Assembly: GCA_021521415.1 (NCBI GenBank)
Contig: JAIQDT010002036.1
Span: 1-64,000 of the forward strand
Source: Bidens hawaiensis
Taxonomy: Eukaryota > Streptophyta > Magnoliopsida > Asterales > Asteraceae
DNA: 64,000 bases
Direction of reading: 5' to 3'
The notes below the pieces were generated by a model. It was given only the letters and a program-made list of their open reading frames with translations. It was not told the origin of the DNA and did no database searches. Position 1 is the first letter of the stretch, and each line of letters opens with the position of its first letter. The position numbers and the translations under genes are program-made. Positions 21,440 to 33,939 of the stretch are shown piece by piece.

Positions 21440-24400
21440 AGTCATCCCTGTTTTAGGATATCAGCGAGGGTCTTCAATCCATTTAAACCAAGCAAAAATT
21501 GAAAATGCGTTTTTTCAAAAGCTTTGGTAAGTAGATCGGCTTTCCTGAAAGTCAGTATGTACTTTCTCAAGGTCGATTAATTTCTTCTTAAAGCAATCCC
21601 GTATAAAATGATATCGAATTTCAATATGTTTTGTTTTTGAATGTTGTACGGGATTCTTTGTGATAGAAATTGCAGCAGAATTATCAATAAAAATAGGAGT
21701 AGTAAGAAACTTCAAACCGTAGTCGCGAATGTTGTTGTATCCACAAAACCTGGGAACAACAACTCGAGGCTGCAACATACTCAGCTTCAGCGGTTGAAGT
21801 GGAGACCGTCGTCTGCTTCTTACACTGCCAGGAAACAAGCCGGGTTCCTAAAAATTGACATCCTGCCGTCGTTGATTTGAATTTAATCTTGCAACCTCCA
21901 TAGTCCGAGTCTGAGAAGGCAGTAAGCTCAAAGTTATCGTCCTTGGGGTACCACAACCCGATATCTGGATTTCCCCTCAGATACTAAAGTATTCTCTTAA
22001 CCGAAGCTAGGTGAGTCACTCGGGGACTTGCTTGAAACCTAGCACATATACAAATAGCAAACATAATGTCGGGACGAGAAGCCGTTAGATACATTAAAGA
22101 TCCGATCATGGCACGATAGAGGGTAGGATCAACGATATCCTCCAATTCATCCGGTGATAAATTGTGACCCACGGGGAGAGGAGTAGAAGGGATTTTTCCG
22201 GCAGATATCTTAAATTGGCTCAAGACATCGTTCACATACTTGGTCTGGTGAATAAAGATTCCATTTGCAGACCGGTGAACTTGCAACCCTAAAAAGAAAT
22301 TCATCTCTCCCATCAAGCTCATCTCGAACTTCGTTTGCATGGACTTCTCGAACTCCTTACACAACGTGTCGTTTGTAGACCCAAAGATAATGTCGTCGAC
22401 ATAAACCTGAACTAGGAGAAGATCATTATCAATAGTCTTATGAAATAAAGTGCAGTAGACAGTCCCTTGTTCGAAGCCATTATCAGTCAAATGGTCGGCG
22501 AGCATGCCATACCAAGCTCTCGGGGCTTGATGTAGACCATACAGGGTCTTGTTTAATCGGTAAACTCGGTCCGGATAACCAGGATCTTTGAAACCAGGAG
22601 GTTATAGGATAAACACTTCCTCGTGTAGTTCACCATTGAGAAAAGCACTTTTAACATCCATTTGATAGACCTTGATATTCTTATAAGCAGCATACGCCAG
22701 AAAGATTCGAATCGACTCTAATCTTGCAACTGGTGCATACACTTCAGTGTAATCAATACCCTCTTGCTGATGAAAACCGTGCACAACTAAACGTGCCTTG
22801 TTTCTTACAATCACACCTCGATCGTCTTTCTTACACTTAAATACCCACTTAGTCGGAATAGCTTTCTTGACTCTAGCAGGTTTGTCGATTAAATCCCAAA
22901 CACCCAAACGTGCAAATTGCTGTAATTCTTTTTGCATAGCTTTTACCCAAGAAGGATCTTGAAGAGCCATACGTGGCGTTGTTAGCTCAACTTAAGATAG
23001 AAAGCAAGTGAATTTAGCAATATTTACAATTCCAGAGGAATGTAAATCTGCGTAAGCACATAATACATTATTCTCACTTGACGAAGCAACTTGATGACGT
23101 GTTTGTACGCCCATATCAAGTTCTCCAGTGATATTTTCCTGTGGATGATAACCATGAATCCGAAGAGTAGGATTCTCAAGAACAACAATGTTATCAAATA
23201 AATTAGTGTAATGTTCACCAAGTTCAGGAGATGAAACATTATCACTGTCAAGTTCAATAACCGGATCATCAGCGTGATCATCATCAGAAGAAGTAGATAA
23301 ATTGTCAAGATTAGCTGGAGAAGCATAACATTGTTCTTCAGATGGAGCATCAGGTTAAACTTCAACATCATTAGAACTTGAAAATCTTGGAATGACTAAA
23401 TGATCTTCAAATTATGCTCGAACTAGATCTTCATCGATGTTCTTAGTTGAAGGAGTAAATGAATTAAATAAGCTATCATAGTCAAATATCCAGTCGGGAC
23501 CTTTCTCTTGAGGAGGAGTGGTGTACTTTTGACAGTCCACATGATACCATTCCTCAACACAACCAGAAGTGAAATTAAATACTCGTTTCTTTGGAGATGC
23601 ATATCCCAAGAAATAACCTTCGATAGATTTTTATTCAAACTTACTCGCATCCTTCTTCAGCATTGTACAAGGACACCCAAAAGGTTCCAAATACTTTAAG
23701 TTAGGCTTTCGATTATTTAAAAGCTCGTAACTTGTTTTCTTGAGTCATTTAACAGTTAATACCCGATTAAGAGTATAGCAAGCTGTATTCACCGCCTCAT
23801 TCCAGAATTGGACGGGAAGCTTTGAATCAGCAAGCATAGTTCTTGCAGCTTCAATCAAAGTTCTATTCTTTCGTTCAGCAACACCGTTTTGTTGTGGTAC
23901 ATAGGGTGCACTGTATTCTCGATGAATTCCTTTTTGAATACAAAAGAAATCTAATACAGTGTTCTTGAATTCAATACCTTTATCACTTCGAATTCTCCTC
24001 ACCTTGTGTTTGTATGGTGATTCAATCTTAGTGATAAGGTTTTGTACCAAAACAGGCTTTTGATCTTTCGAACTCATAAATAATACCCATGAGTATCTTG
24101 AATAATTATCGGTGACAACAAGACAATACCAATCCCCAGAGATACTCACGCGATTCACAGGACCAAACAAATCCATATGAAGTCGTTCATGAGGAGTATC
24201 AATGGAATTTAATAACTTAGAAGGATGAGACATTTTCTTCTGCTTGCCCTTCTTGCATGCAATGCAGTGATCAGATAACTTATTGTTCTTCAACGTGACA
24301 CCCTCAACTAAGTCATTAGCCATTAAATAATTCATCTTACGAATATGTATGTGACCCATTCTACGATGCAATAGAATGAAATTCTTCTCGGTTGCTTTGG

Positions 24401-24812
24401 AGACAAAACATGTTTCGATAGACGTTGATACTTTAGAACTCATATTTAATACATAAATATCATTTGATCTTGGTGATCGCATGACAACCATGTCCTCGGG
24501 AATCATGTATCCCGGTTTCAAGATAAGACACTTTTTATCAGTAAATACCGTGGTGTACTTCTTATCACAGATTTGCGACACAGTCAATAAATTATGGTCC
24601 ACCTTGTCACAATAATTGACTTTTTCAAAAGTAATGTGACCATTTGAAACTTCACCTTCTTGTGTGATCATGCCCCCAGGATTCCCAGCAAACACTACAT
24701 AACCCCCTTGAATATTTCTCACATTTGTTAAGAGGTTGAGATTTCCAGTGATATGACAAGAACATCCACTATCCATTATCCAGTTCTCACCAGAAATGGT
24801 CTTGGATGTGCC
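21440..24812 (-). pseudogene. pol: Copia C pol (protease, integrase, RT, RNase H), broken
   Basis: The polyprotein cuts Gag-Pol, inserts the cDNA and copies the RNA. Order on the minus strand: protease with MDSGCSCHITG near 24776; GAG-pre-integrase with the H/C zinc motif (HRRMGHIH, CIACKKGK); integrase with D (HMDLFGPV), D (RSDKGIEF, usual N replaced by K) and E (NGVAERKNR). Reverse transcriptase spans about 22970-22000 with [11 protein letters not shown] and YVDDI. RNase H at 21956-21515 has DSDYGGCK and STAEAEYVAAS. Stops and frameshifts occur near 23745, 23400, 23020, 22602, 21984 and 21700. PR-INT-RT-RH is the copia order. The sequence differs clearly from copia A and B, so this is a separate family. 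Confidence 0.93.
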
Positions 24813-24836
24813 CTACACACAATAGAAAATGATTAG
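24813..24836 (-). other. Predicted splice acceptor at the gag-pol junction (copia C)
   Basis: The gag frame ends AAC TAA; the stop sits in CTAAT (24836-24832), a CURAY-type branch point. A pyrimidine-rich run follows, then TAG|GGC with AG at 24814-24813. Pol continues in a different frame from GGC. Copia A and B have the same arrangement. Confidence 0.5.
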
Positions 24837-25745
24837 TTCAAAAAGGCAGCCCAGGCCTCAGTCTTGGGCACCTTTTGGTTTTCTTGAGAAACTTTAAACT
24901 TAGCCGAATTCAATTGTTGTTCAGCAACTTGAGAATAAGTTACCAGCTTCTTAGACTTTCGTCTTAGATAAGCAGCTTGAACGACATTTGAATTTGTGTT
25001 CTTACATATGGGCTCAGTTGGAACGAATTTTGGTTTCACTTGACCATGTGTTTCATTTACATGTAGTAACTTACAAGGATTTACGTGTGAAAACATGATA
25101 TGTGTATCATCCTCTCATGACACAGGTCACTTCAAGATCTCCTTTATCACAGGAACCGGTTTTGAATGGACCTTGACAAAAGGATGGAGATTTTGAGATT
25201 TCTGTTGACCACAGCTTCTCACTACATGACCTTGTTGACCAAACAAAAAGCAACTTCGCATGTCAACATGACCGTGTTGAGGTTTGGCAGAAACATATGC
25301 AACCGAAGGTTAATAACTTACATTTTCAGTGAAACGTTTGGCCAAATCATCAGAAGTGACATACTTCTTTTCATATAAAAGTCAAGGTTAGAACAATTGG
25401 AAAAACTTTTCAATGTATTTGTTCCAGTTGATTTAACAAACTGAACCTTTTTAGCTTGTTATAACAATTTTTTTTGCTTTAATTACCAGGTCTGAGGAGT
25501 TCGATGTTTTGGCACAAACATATTGACGTTCCAACTCTTTCAACTTGTCAGTTTCATTGTAAAAGACGCTCTCAATTAGTTCCGGTTTAATGATACTAAT
25601 TTGGATATCTTTTTCAGTGAACATCGTATCCATACCCTTCAACTTAAAAACTCTACCAGATGATGGCTTAGAACTAGGAGGATTAATGAAACGCATCAAG
25701 TCCTCATCAGAAATTTTCGGTTTTTCTGACTTCTTTGCCCTAACA
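24833..25745 (-). pseudogene. gag: Copia C gag, 3' part, truncated and broken
   Basis: Remnant of the nucleocapsid part of Gag, which packages element RNA. A piece at 25699-25451 (FINPPSSKP, VFYNETDKLKELERQY) leads to a zinc knuckle near 25265-25225 (CFLFGQQGHVVRSC), whose second cysteine is now Phe. The C-terminal piece is at 25096-24833 and ends in the TAA at 24833. Stops interrupt the middle. The upstream half of gag, PBS and 5' LTR are missing because copia C ends at a junction with a gypsy fragment near 25745. Confidence 0.75.
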
Positions 25746-26152
25746 AGTTAGTGTAGTTTCTAGGTCATGTAATCACCCTGAAGGGATTACTGTGGACCCA
25801 GTTAAGATCGAGGCGATAATGAATTGGAAGACTCCACAAAACCCGAATGATATACGCATATATTTATGGTTGGCTGGCTATTATAGGAAATTCATTGAAG
25901 GCTTCTTCAAGTTAGCCGCACCATTGACCAATATGTCTCGAAAGTATGTATTATTCAACTGGGGTAAGTTTCAGGAGGAATCATTTTAAGAATTGAAGAA
26001 TATACTCACACAAGCTCCAATCCTTGCTCTACCCGATGGTGATGAGGATTTGGTTATTTATACTAATGTCTCGCATCATGGGTTAGGTTGCGTATTAATG
26101 CAACGAGGAAAAGTGATAGCTTATACGTCCAGATAGTTGAAGGTTCATGAGA
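25746..26152 (+). pseudogene. Ty3/gypsy RT-RNase H fragment
   Basis: The frame reads FLGHVIT then [70 protein letters not shown] and LKVHE. It matches the end of RT and start of RNase H of the Tekay-like protein encoded at 59720-60110. Stops at 25987 (TAA) and 26134 (TAG) stand where glutamine is expected. The fragment is cut at 26153 by the copia A LTR; the rest would lie beyond the window. Confidence 0.92.
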
Positions 26153-26505
26153 TTTCAGGTCCCCGTTTGTAGGTAGATCGTTTACAATTTAAGTCATAAC
26201 TCACACGATTACGTGTTGACAAGAGAGTTAATGACATGTTGCTATATTTTGAAAGAAAACCGTTTGATAAAGGCGTAATCAATAACAAACGATTTGGTTG
26301 CTGAGGATTCAAACAAGGTTAACTAACACACAAGATGCACTCAAAAGATTTCCATTTATATAAAGTTAATCATACAAATGAAAATCAATCTAGGGTTTCT
26401 TGATGGGAAAGTTTGTCCGTACAATCCTAAGAATGGCTGTCACTTGACAAATATTCTTTCTATTATCGTATTCAGCCGCCGCCCTTAGGTGTGCCCTAAA
26501 TATTC

Positions 26506-26513
26506 CTTTTATA
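26506..26513 (-). promoter_or_regulatory. Copia A LTR TATA box
   Basis: The minus strand reads TATAAAAG, in the position of TATAAATA in the copia B LTR. The GCCCGG word array (26690-27240) lies upstream. Confidence 0.6.
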
Positions 26514-26689
26514 GTCCTGACACCCAAGGACATCTGTCATTCCTTCTAGAAACCCAAAATACATCGTACATATTCAAATTACATATTCAAAATAATACTA
26601 AGTGTAAAACAAGTCTTTCGGTTAGGCTTTGTAGAAGGAAACTTCTCCGAGTAGACTTTGTGCTCTGCCTGCCTTGTTAGACTTGGTAA

Positions 26690-27240
26690 CCTTGAAGTGT
26701 GCCCGAGAACAGTTTTCCGGGTATACTTTACTTAGAATATTTTCTAAGAGAAAATACTCACAGGGTAGACTTCAATCTTCCTGATTGTATCAGACTTTGC
26801 CCGACATACACTTACTAGCAACCTTGTTCTTCAATGATCCCTTCAACTCTTTGCTTGGAAATAGCTTATTTGAAAAGTGTGCTTGGTAGCACTGTACCCT
26901 TCTTAAGTTGAACCTTGCCCGATGATACTTAAGATAATTCATTATACATCAAAGTATACTTGGACCACTGTATTATTAATGAATACCTTTCCCGGTCTTC
27001 CAATCACTTGGCTTCATGAGCTTGGTTAGCCAAGAGTTTACTCTGAAGTAAACCTTACCAGGGTATGAAGAACAAACCTGCTTGATATAGTGAACCTTGC
27101 CCGGCTATACACTAAAGAGTGAACTCTACCGGGATATCCACTAAAGAAGATTTCTAGAAGATAACCTTGCCCGGAAGGCAAGATATCACGCCCGACTAAT
27201 TAAAAGCTTGCTCGAAAGTCTAAGGTCTGCCCGGTTACAT
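26690..27240 (-). repeat. TTGCCCGG / GTGTGCCCG word array in copia A U3
   Basis: Plus-strand words GTGTGCCCGAG, CCTTGCCCGG, CTTTCCCGG, TACCAGGGTA and TCTGCCCGG recur at irregular spacing between the LTR start and its TATA box. Copia B has the complementary set at 43890-44530. Confidence 0.85.
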
Positions 27241-27317
27241 ACTTAGTGATTCCTGAGGAGGTTGAGAAGATTCCAATCTTCAATCTGATCAGTTTTGGGT
27301 CAAATATTGACTCAACA

Positions 27318-27330
27318 ATCTCCCCCTAGA
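27318..27330 (-). other. Polypurine tract of copia A
   Basis: The minus strand reads TCTAGGGGGAGAT immediately before the LTR start TGTTGAGTC. Confidence 0.88.
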
Positions 27331-27485
27331 TTGGAACACCTCAGCTGACCAAAACACTTCTACAGTTACTTACACATGATTAAAATACACATCAAATTCA
27401 AAGTCAAATTACATATTCAAGTAGCATAAACAAATTACATATTCAAAGAAAACTGTCCGAAGAAATTACAAAGTAAAAACCTACT

Positions 27486-30400
27486 CTAAGAATCTTGTCT
27501 TTTTCTTGCATTGTAGTAGGCTTGTCTTCTATTTGCAATAACACTTCCTGCTCTTTGTTTAAAGATATTAAGGACATGGCAATGAGTGTGACTTTCAGGA
27601 ATGACCATGTCCCTTATATCCATCAGATCTTCAGTGTGCAGGTAAGTCAGATCCTCATCTCTTTTGATGATCCCAAGTATTTTCCCATCAGAGTTCCTTA
27701 GCACATAATGACCATTTTCCTTATATTCAATCTCAGCTATTACACCATTCTTTTGAACTGTGTAATTGGGGCATGTCATTCTTCTTTCTGAACTGATGCA
27801 GGCATTCATGTTTGGCAATGGATATTTATCTTTAACATTCAACTTATAATACGTTTCAGCACTATCCATTTTCTTTAACTTTGTTGTCCTTCTTGATTTG
27901 TGGAGTTGAATTGTTTTCCAGCTTCTCTTTTCTTTTAGAAATGGGAATCCTCTGTCAGCTTCATCTTTTAAGTATTTGGAGAGATCATTCTGCTGTCTTC
28001 CAGCCATCTTGTTTCTATCTCTTTAATCATACAAATTGAGATTGGCCATTCTTTCCAGTTGTTCTTGAGTGTATTCAGCAAAGTCACTCCTCACAACTAT
28101 GTCTCTCAGTTGTCTACTTTCCATAATCACTTTCAGAGATTCAGACACAGAATCATAGTAGAGTTCTCTTGGAAGATACACATCTGATTGTGGTCTTGTT
28201 GTTCTTTGGGATCCATCCCTACTAGATTCACCTCTTCCACCTCTTCCTGTTTGTGGATATCTTCTTGAAATTGGAGGCCGGAATGGAATAGACTTCATGG
28301 GTTTTCTAGGCCCCATTTTGAAAGTTTTGATGTAGATTGACTCTACCATTTCAGGTGGGAGGTTGGCAAGTTCAACAAGGTCATATCCTGCTTGTTCATT
28401 GAGAATAATCATCATCTTCTCTATCCCAAGATTGTTTGACAATCCTGCAGGAACAAACCTTCCATCAACAAAGCTTCTAGGGTTCTCACCTTCCCTCAGA
28501 GCTTTTTCCCAGTCAACCTTTTGAATATAGAAAAGTTCTTTCAAATATTCCTTTTCTAAGGCATTAAAAGTGGCTTCATACATTCCCCTCTGATTTATCA
28601 TTATACCCCTCAATATCTTAATCATTTCTTCATTCTCCCAAGGAATTATAGGTTCTTCAGCTGTTTCAGAATTTGATTCCTCTGGGATTGAGGTTTCCAC
28701 ATCAGGTGCATCTCTTGATCTTTCCTTTTCAATATGTGCCTTCTTATTATGCCTGAGTGTCATGATTCTTCTTTTCTTTTCTGGTTGTTTTTCTTGATCA
28801 CTTTTTGATTGTTCAGTGGGTGGTTCAGGTTGTGTCCTTGTGAGTTTTTCTTTTCATTTCATCTTATTGTATTGATCCAGAACAGATTCTCTTGACAACC
28901 TTTCTACTACCTCAGGCTTCAACCCTCTTTCCAATAGGTATCCACACAGACCTCCATACTTCTTTTTCAGGGCTTCAATCTTTTCAATCTCTTCATTTTC
29001 TTTGACATATTTTTCTTTTACTTTCTCTCTTTCACTATTGTAAAGATCTTGAAGCTTGTCATGCTTCAAGTGGCTCAAATCTTTTTCAGAATATCCATGC
29101 TTCCTTAGATAATCTCTGTGTTTCTAAGCATCTTTATTCTTTTGTTGCATAAGCCCTTTTATAGTGTCATTTTCCTTTTCTAGTCTCTGCCTCAATTCAT
29201 CATCATTCATAGCAACCAAAGTTTCAAAGCTTATACCAAAGCTTCTCAATTTCACAACCAATGAATGTTTCCTTTTAGCTTCCATCATACTCATCTCAAT
29301 GTTTGCCCTTTATTCCTCAGTCATTGAGACTTGAGGAGACACAACACTGGCAGCTTCGGCAACTTTTCCATCATTGTCATCATTATTATCAGATTCATCA
29401 GACTCATCCTCCTCTTCTGTTGATTCTTTAACTGCATCGATTTTGGGCTCATCAGAGGTTGGATGTTCTGGGTTTGGTTCACTCACAATAGGAACATCAG
29501 GAACACCAGTCATCTTTTCTCCTGGTTTCAATGTTTGTAGAGGGACTGCCCTGATTGGACTATCTTCATCATCAGGAGTTTCCACATAACACTTGTTCTT
29601 ATCATCCAATTTTCCCCTCTTTACATTCAAATCATCTTTCATGCCTTGATCAGTGGTTTTCCTTTTTCTAGAATAAGTCTTTTCAAATGTTCCCACATTC
29701 TCATGTATCCTTGAGGCTTTAGCCAACATCTCTTCTATTGATTCTTCTTTTTCCTTTTCAGGTTCTTGTTGAGATTGGCTTGTAGTTTGAGCAAACACAC
29801 TTACTACCAGAGCAAGAGAGTTATCAGCTTCCTCAACTCTTTTCAACTTAATCAGTGCTTCAATGACATCTTGATCATCAACCTCTTCATTAATTACTTT
29901 GGCTACATTGGCTTGACTGATCAACTATTCTTGTGCTGCTATCTCCTCAACTGTTAAGTTTTGGGCTAGTATTTCCCTATCCCTTATCTCTCTTATTACA
30001 TTCTCAAATTTTCTCCTTGCATCAACAGCAGCTTCTTCATTATCTTTAAATAAAATGTCTTTTTCAGGATTAGCCTCAACATGCTCTTCTTCAACCACTT
30101 TTTCCTTACCCTTTTCTAATCTCCTCTATTCATTTTCTTCATTCTCAGATTGTTCATAATCATCAATCTCCTCCTCAGTAGCAGTATTTCCCATATTGAT
30201 TTCATCATTTTGAGTTTATGTTAAAGCATTTGTGACCACTTAGAGGTAGCCACATTCTCTTCTTCATTAGTCTGTTCAATTTCATCCTCTGTCTCTTCTT
30301 CATTAGACTCCTCCTCTCTCCATACAACATTCATTATTTCATTATTAACATAATAGTTTTCCTCTCCTACATCAGATTTATCTCCTTCATAATCAGCATC

Positions 30401-32053
30401 CTCCATCCTTCTTTCATCACTTTCCTCCTCATCCTCATAGGCATTCAGGATGCATGTCGAACCATTTACAGTCTCCACACCTGTATTTTTTTCAGTTTCA
30501 ACACTCACCATAGCATCATTTGGCATATTTACATTCTCCCCCTGTTTTGGGGTAGCTGAGGTCTTCTCAACCTCCTGCTCCAGGGATTGAATTTTTATCA
30601 TAGCCTAGGCCAACTTGTCTAACAGTAACACATTCTCCTATGTAACTTCCTCATTTCTTTATCTAAGCCTTGCATTCTCCATCATTAGATCAAGGTTTCT
30701 TTGAAACAAAAGATTGTCAGCAACATGGGTTATTGGTGGTGAGGTAGAGAAAGGGTTAGGTTCGGATTGTTCTTGAGCATTGGTTTGAATGGGTAATTCA
30801 AGTGAGGTTTGGGTATGCATAGGTGTAGGCTGGGTTGTAGGGATTGTTTGTGGTGGTGATTGAGTATGGGGAGGGCTTGGAATAAGTGTATCAGTTTGGA
30901 TTGGGCTGTTGGTTGGTGGTGTAAATGGTGTTGGAGATGTATGAGTTGATGTTTCATGATGGCTCAAGGTCAAGGTTTGGGTAGGTGATTGAAGTTGTGG
31001 TGATTTAGGTGGTGTTTGAATAGGTAGGTCATTTGGTAATGGTTAGTGTGGTGGAGTTTGTAGTGGTGATTTTATTGGTTGGTTAAGTGGTAAAGGTTGG
31101 TTCTCCCTCTGATCAAATACATCCACATTCATGGCTACTCCAGCCCCTCCTGCATTCCCATTGTCATCATTATCTCCATTATCATAATCATCATCATCAC
31201 CTTCAACATCATCTTCCCTTTCTTCCTCCTTTGAGCTCAACTCAGGTACTAGCATAATCTCCAACTCATGGTTCAATAACCATGGTAAAATTTCAAACGG
31301 AATGTTTGGATTATATCTATTTGCACTTCCCGGATTTGCAATTCTTCTATATGTGTCGGGATTCTGCAGCAGATGTGTAATGCCAAGTGTGGGTTAGTCT
31401 TGTAATTCCCTGTTAAAGAGTATCTGTAAGAATCTGGGGTATTGCAGGAATCTATCCACTTCGGCCTTCTTCAAATTTCCCACCACGCCTTCAAATATCA
31501 TCTTTGAAAAATTGAAAGGCGGATCATATATAATACCAACAGTGGCATTTGCTAAATCACAACTCATCAGAGTCCATGATCCTTTTCTTGGAGCAAATCC
31601 CTGTATCACATGGTGAATTAAGAATCTATACAGCATAGGGAACATTCCCTTTTGAAATTGCCCATCATGTAAAGTTCCCTGATATCCCATCGTTTGTTCA
31701 AAGATCCTCATCAGGTGAGCTGTATTGAAGTTTATTGAATTATGGTCATCATCATGTAACTGCAAGCATCGTCTTATCATTCTTTCTATCACATGTATTT
31801 CTTGGCTTGCAACAGTTGCTTCGATTCTTCGACCATTTATGTCATCAACAAGTCTTGCAAAGCGCCAGAAATCGAGTGAGTGATTTCTATAGATGATCGG
31901 GCACCCAGTGAAAGCAAAACTCACATTGTATCTAGCCATCCAAGTAATCATCCTTGACACAGGCTCATTATCAAATGTGACTTGCAACAGTGCACACATA
32001 TTGTGTTTCTTTTCAAAGGCATATTTAGGTTGAACTTCTTCTTCTTCTGCCAT
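27486..32053 (-). pseudogene. Copia A ORF3, very long additional ORF, broken
   Basis: A former frame of about 1500 codons fills most of the space before the 3' LTR. The chosen ATG at 32053 (MAEEEEVQPKYAF) lies two bases after a predicted splice acceptor. N-terminal block: HNMCALLQVTF, MARYNVSFAFTG, FWRFARLVDD, IERMIRRCLQL, then FNFSKMIFEGVVGN and FLQYPRFLQILF. This aligns with copia C ORF3 and with repeat proteins I recall from Tanacetum. The middle is acidic or P/T-rich low complexity with coiled-coil potential (30601-29310). A lysine-rich stretch (29078-28854) leads to a C-terminal block ending QAYYNARKRQDS. About seven stops or frameshifts interrupt it. No signal peptide or transmembrane segment is visible. 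Role unknown; position equals the SIRE env-like ORF. Confidence 0.78.
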
Positions 32054-32055
32054 AT

Positions 32056-32283
32056 CTGAACAACACAATCAAACATATTCAAAGTGAAATTAGTCATAAA
32101 GTTCACTACTTTAAAGAATTTCAGTTTACAAAAATGAAGAAGAAAGAGAGAAAAAAATCATCAAGAACCTGTTCTTCGACAAGTTTTAACCTAAACATAA
32201 AAAATAGATTGTTAGCATACGAATACATAATCGAAGCCCATTATAGTCTAATCGTGATCGGAAAACACATTATTATCGCTTAC
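32056..32283 (-). other. Two predicted 5' UTR introns of copia A ORF3
   Basis: The first would run from G|GTAAGCG (GT at 32283) to TTTATGTTTAG (AG ending at 32191), 93 nt. The second would run from CAG|GTTCTTG (GT at 32168) to TGTTGTTCAG (AG ending at 32056), 113 nt. The ATG follows two bases later. Prediction from motifs only. Confidence 0.33.
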
Positions 32284-32424
32284 CAAGTTGGAATTAGAGG
32301 ACTGATTAAATTAGGGTTTGGATTAGCGACGAATGCGATAAGTCGTTTTAGGTTTCTTTGTGATTAAGCAGTTGCGTGGAAGGAGAGAGGGAAAAGTAAT
32401 GTTGAAAAATATTTCTAACTCCCT

Positions 32425-32432
32425 CTTATATA
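32425..32432 (-). promoter_or_regulatory. Predicted internal TATA box for ORF3 (copia A)
   Basis: The minus strand reads TATATAAG followed by AGGGAGTTAG and a C/T-rich leader (CCCTCTCTCCTTCC), typical of plant core promoters. The GTGTGCCCGGAA array (32840-33610) is upstream on the same strand. Confidence 0.48.
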
Positions 32433-32839
32433 CCTTTTGAAAGTGGGTTTTAAATACATTTGTCGTGTAGTGAGTTATTAGCTGTCAAACATAATAAGCT
32501 TATCCATTTAAAACCTTACCCGATAAAGTTAAAGTGTCAAACCTTGCTTGGTAAAATTTTCATTATTTAAGATTGACAAAGTTTTACCGGTACCTTCCAC
32601 TTACAAACCCTGCTTGGTCAAGCTAAGTAATTGAAAGTCAAGACATGATGAAGAAAGCTTACCCGGAATACTAGATTTCTTGAGAACTTAATCACAAGGA
32701 AAATAATCAAGTATAAAATATCAAATAAACATCCTTGCTAGGAATCAATTAAGATACCCGTATATATTTCTTAAATTTAAATTAGAAAGCTTAATCTAGC
32801 ATAAACCCTATCAGAATCAGAAACACATTCAATCAAGCA

Positions 32840-33610
32840 TACTTTGATGCACAATGTGCCCGAGCAACCCTCCTAGTGTGCCCGAACAGTCTTCTTAAGC
32901 AAAGTATAACTGAATAACCTTCCTAGAGTATAAAGTGTGCCCGAAAAGATATCAAGCAAACGGTGTACCCGGAAAGTCAAATTTTGAAATTACCAAGTAT
33001 ATCGGGGAAACAAAAGTGTACCCTAAATATAAAGTGTGCCTGGAAGACAAGGTCTGCCTGGAATCACTTGTAATTTCAAAGAAATCATACTCATTAATAA
33101 CACATAGCATGCTTGGAATTAAACATAAAACACCTAAGTGTGCTATAGTCTAAAATTTCAAAGCTTGCCCTGAAATCCTATGTTAGCACAAAGCTTGCTA
33201 GGATAATCATATTCAAACATCAAGTATGCCCGGGAACTAAACTAAACAGTTTAGTCTACCCGAAAAACTTCAAATCATCAAATCATACTCGAAAATGACA
33301 AACTTAGATAAAAACGTCTAAGTGTGCCCGGATAGGTTAAAAAGCATAAAACATTACCCGAAAAACATATTCAATCATAAACAGTCAGGCTTGCCCGGAA
33401 AGTGACTAATCTTAGTAAACTCTACCCGAAAGTATCAACTACTTAAAAGCATGCCCGAAAATAGTAAACGTAGATAAAGTATCTAAGTGTACCCGGAAAG
33501 GTTATAAAACATTAAACCTTACATGAAAATACATATTCAACCATATTCAACTATTTTGTGCCCGGGAAGGTTAGAAAGCATCAAACCTTGCCCGAACGTA
33601 CATATTCAAC
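32840..33610 (-). repeat. GTGTGCCCGGAA word array upstream of the ORF3 TATA
   Basis: Plus-strand words GTGCCCGAG, GTGTGCCCGAA, GTACCCGGAAAG, TTGCCCGGAA, TCTACCCGAA and GTGCCCGGG recur every 20-60 bp. The vocabulary equals that of this element's own LTR U3 and of the array at 3660-4345. Confidence 0.88.
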
Positions 33611-33939
33611 CTATTTAAGGTAAAATGCAACACTTTTTGACTTAAACCACTTGTCAAAGACATTTGTCAGTTATGTATCATTAAAGATCATAGTTTAAGA
33701 GCAAATGGTGCATTTAGAAATCAAATTTCAATCTTTTTCTTTTCAAAACATTTTCTTTCTTTAACTGAAAAGATTTCAAGAATGGAATCATATTGACTAA
33801 GTAGCTTTTTCAATACTTCATCCTCAGCATTATTATGACTGCAAAGACAGGTCAACAGCAGGTCTAGACTTAACATGATTTTCATCTCTTTGGTGATATT
33901 ATTAAGTTTCAATTAAGTTTGCAGAAAATTAAATGGATA
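33611..33939. other. Spacer, no gene seen
   Basis: Noncoding copia A sequence between the word array and the stem-loop modules. Confidence 0.4.

Larger units (their letters stand above)
26153..27317 (-). repeat. 3' LTR of copia A
   Basis: About 1165 bp. On the minus strand it begins TGTTGAGTCAATATTTGACC directly after the PPT and ends near GACCTGAAA at 26153. It aligns with the inverted copia B 5' LTR (43775-44994). Shared points include the TATA region, TTCTAGAAGGAATGACAG, ATATAAATGGAAATC and GTGTGAGTTATGACAT. A TATA box (TATAAAAG on the minus strand) is at 26506-26513. Confidence 0.9.
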
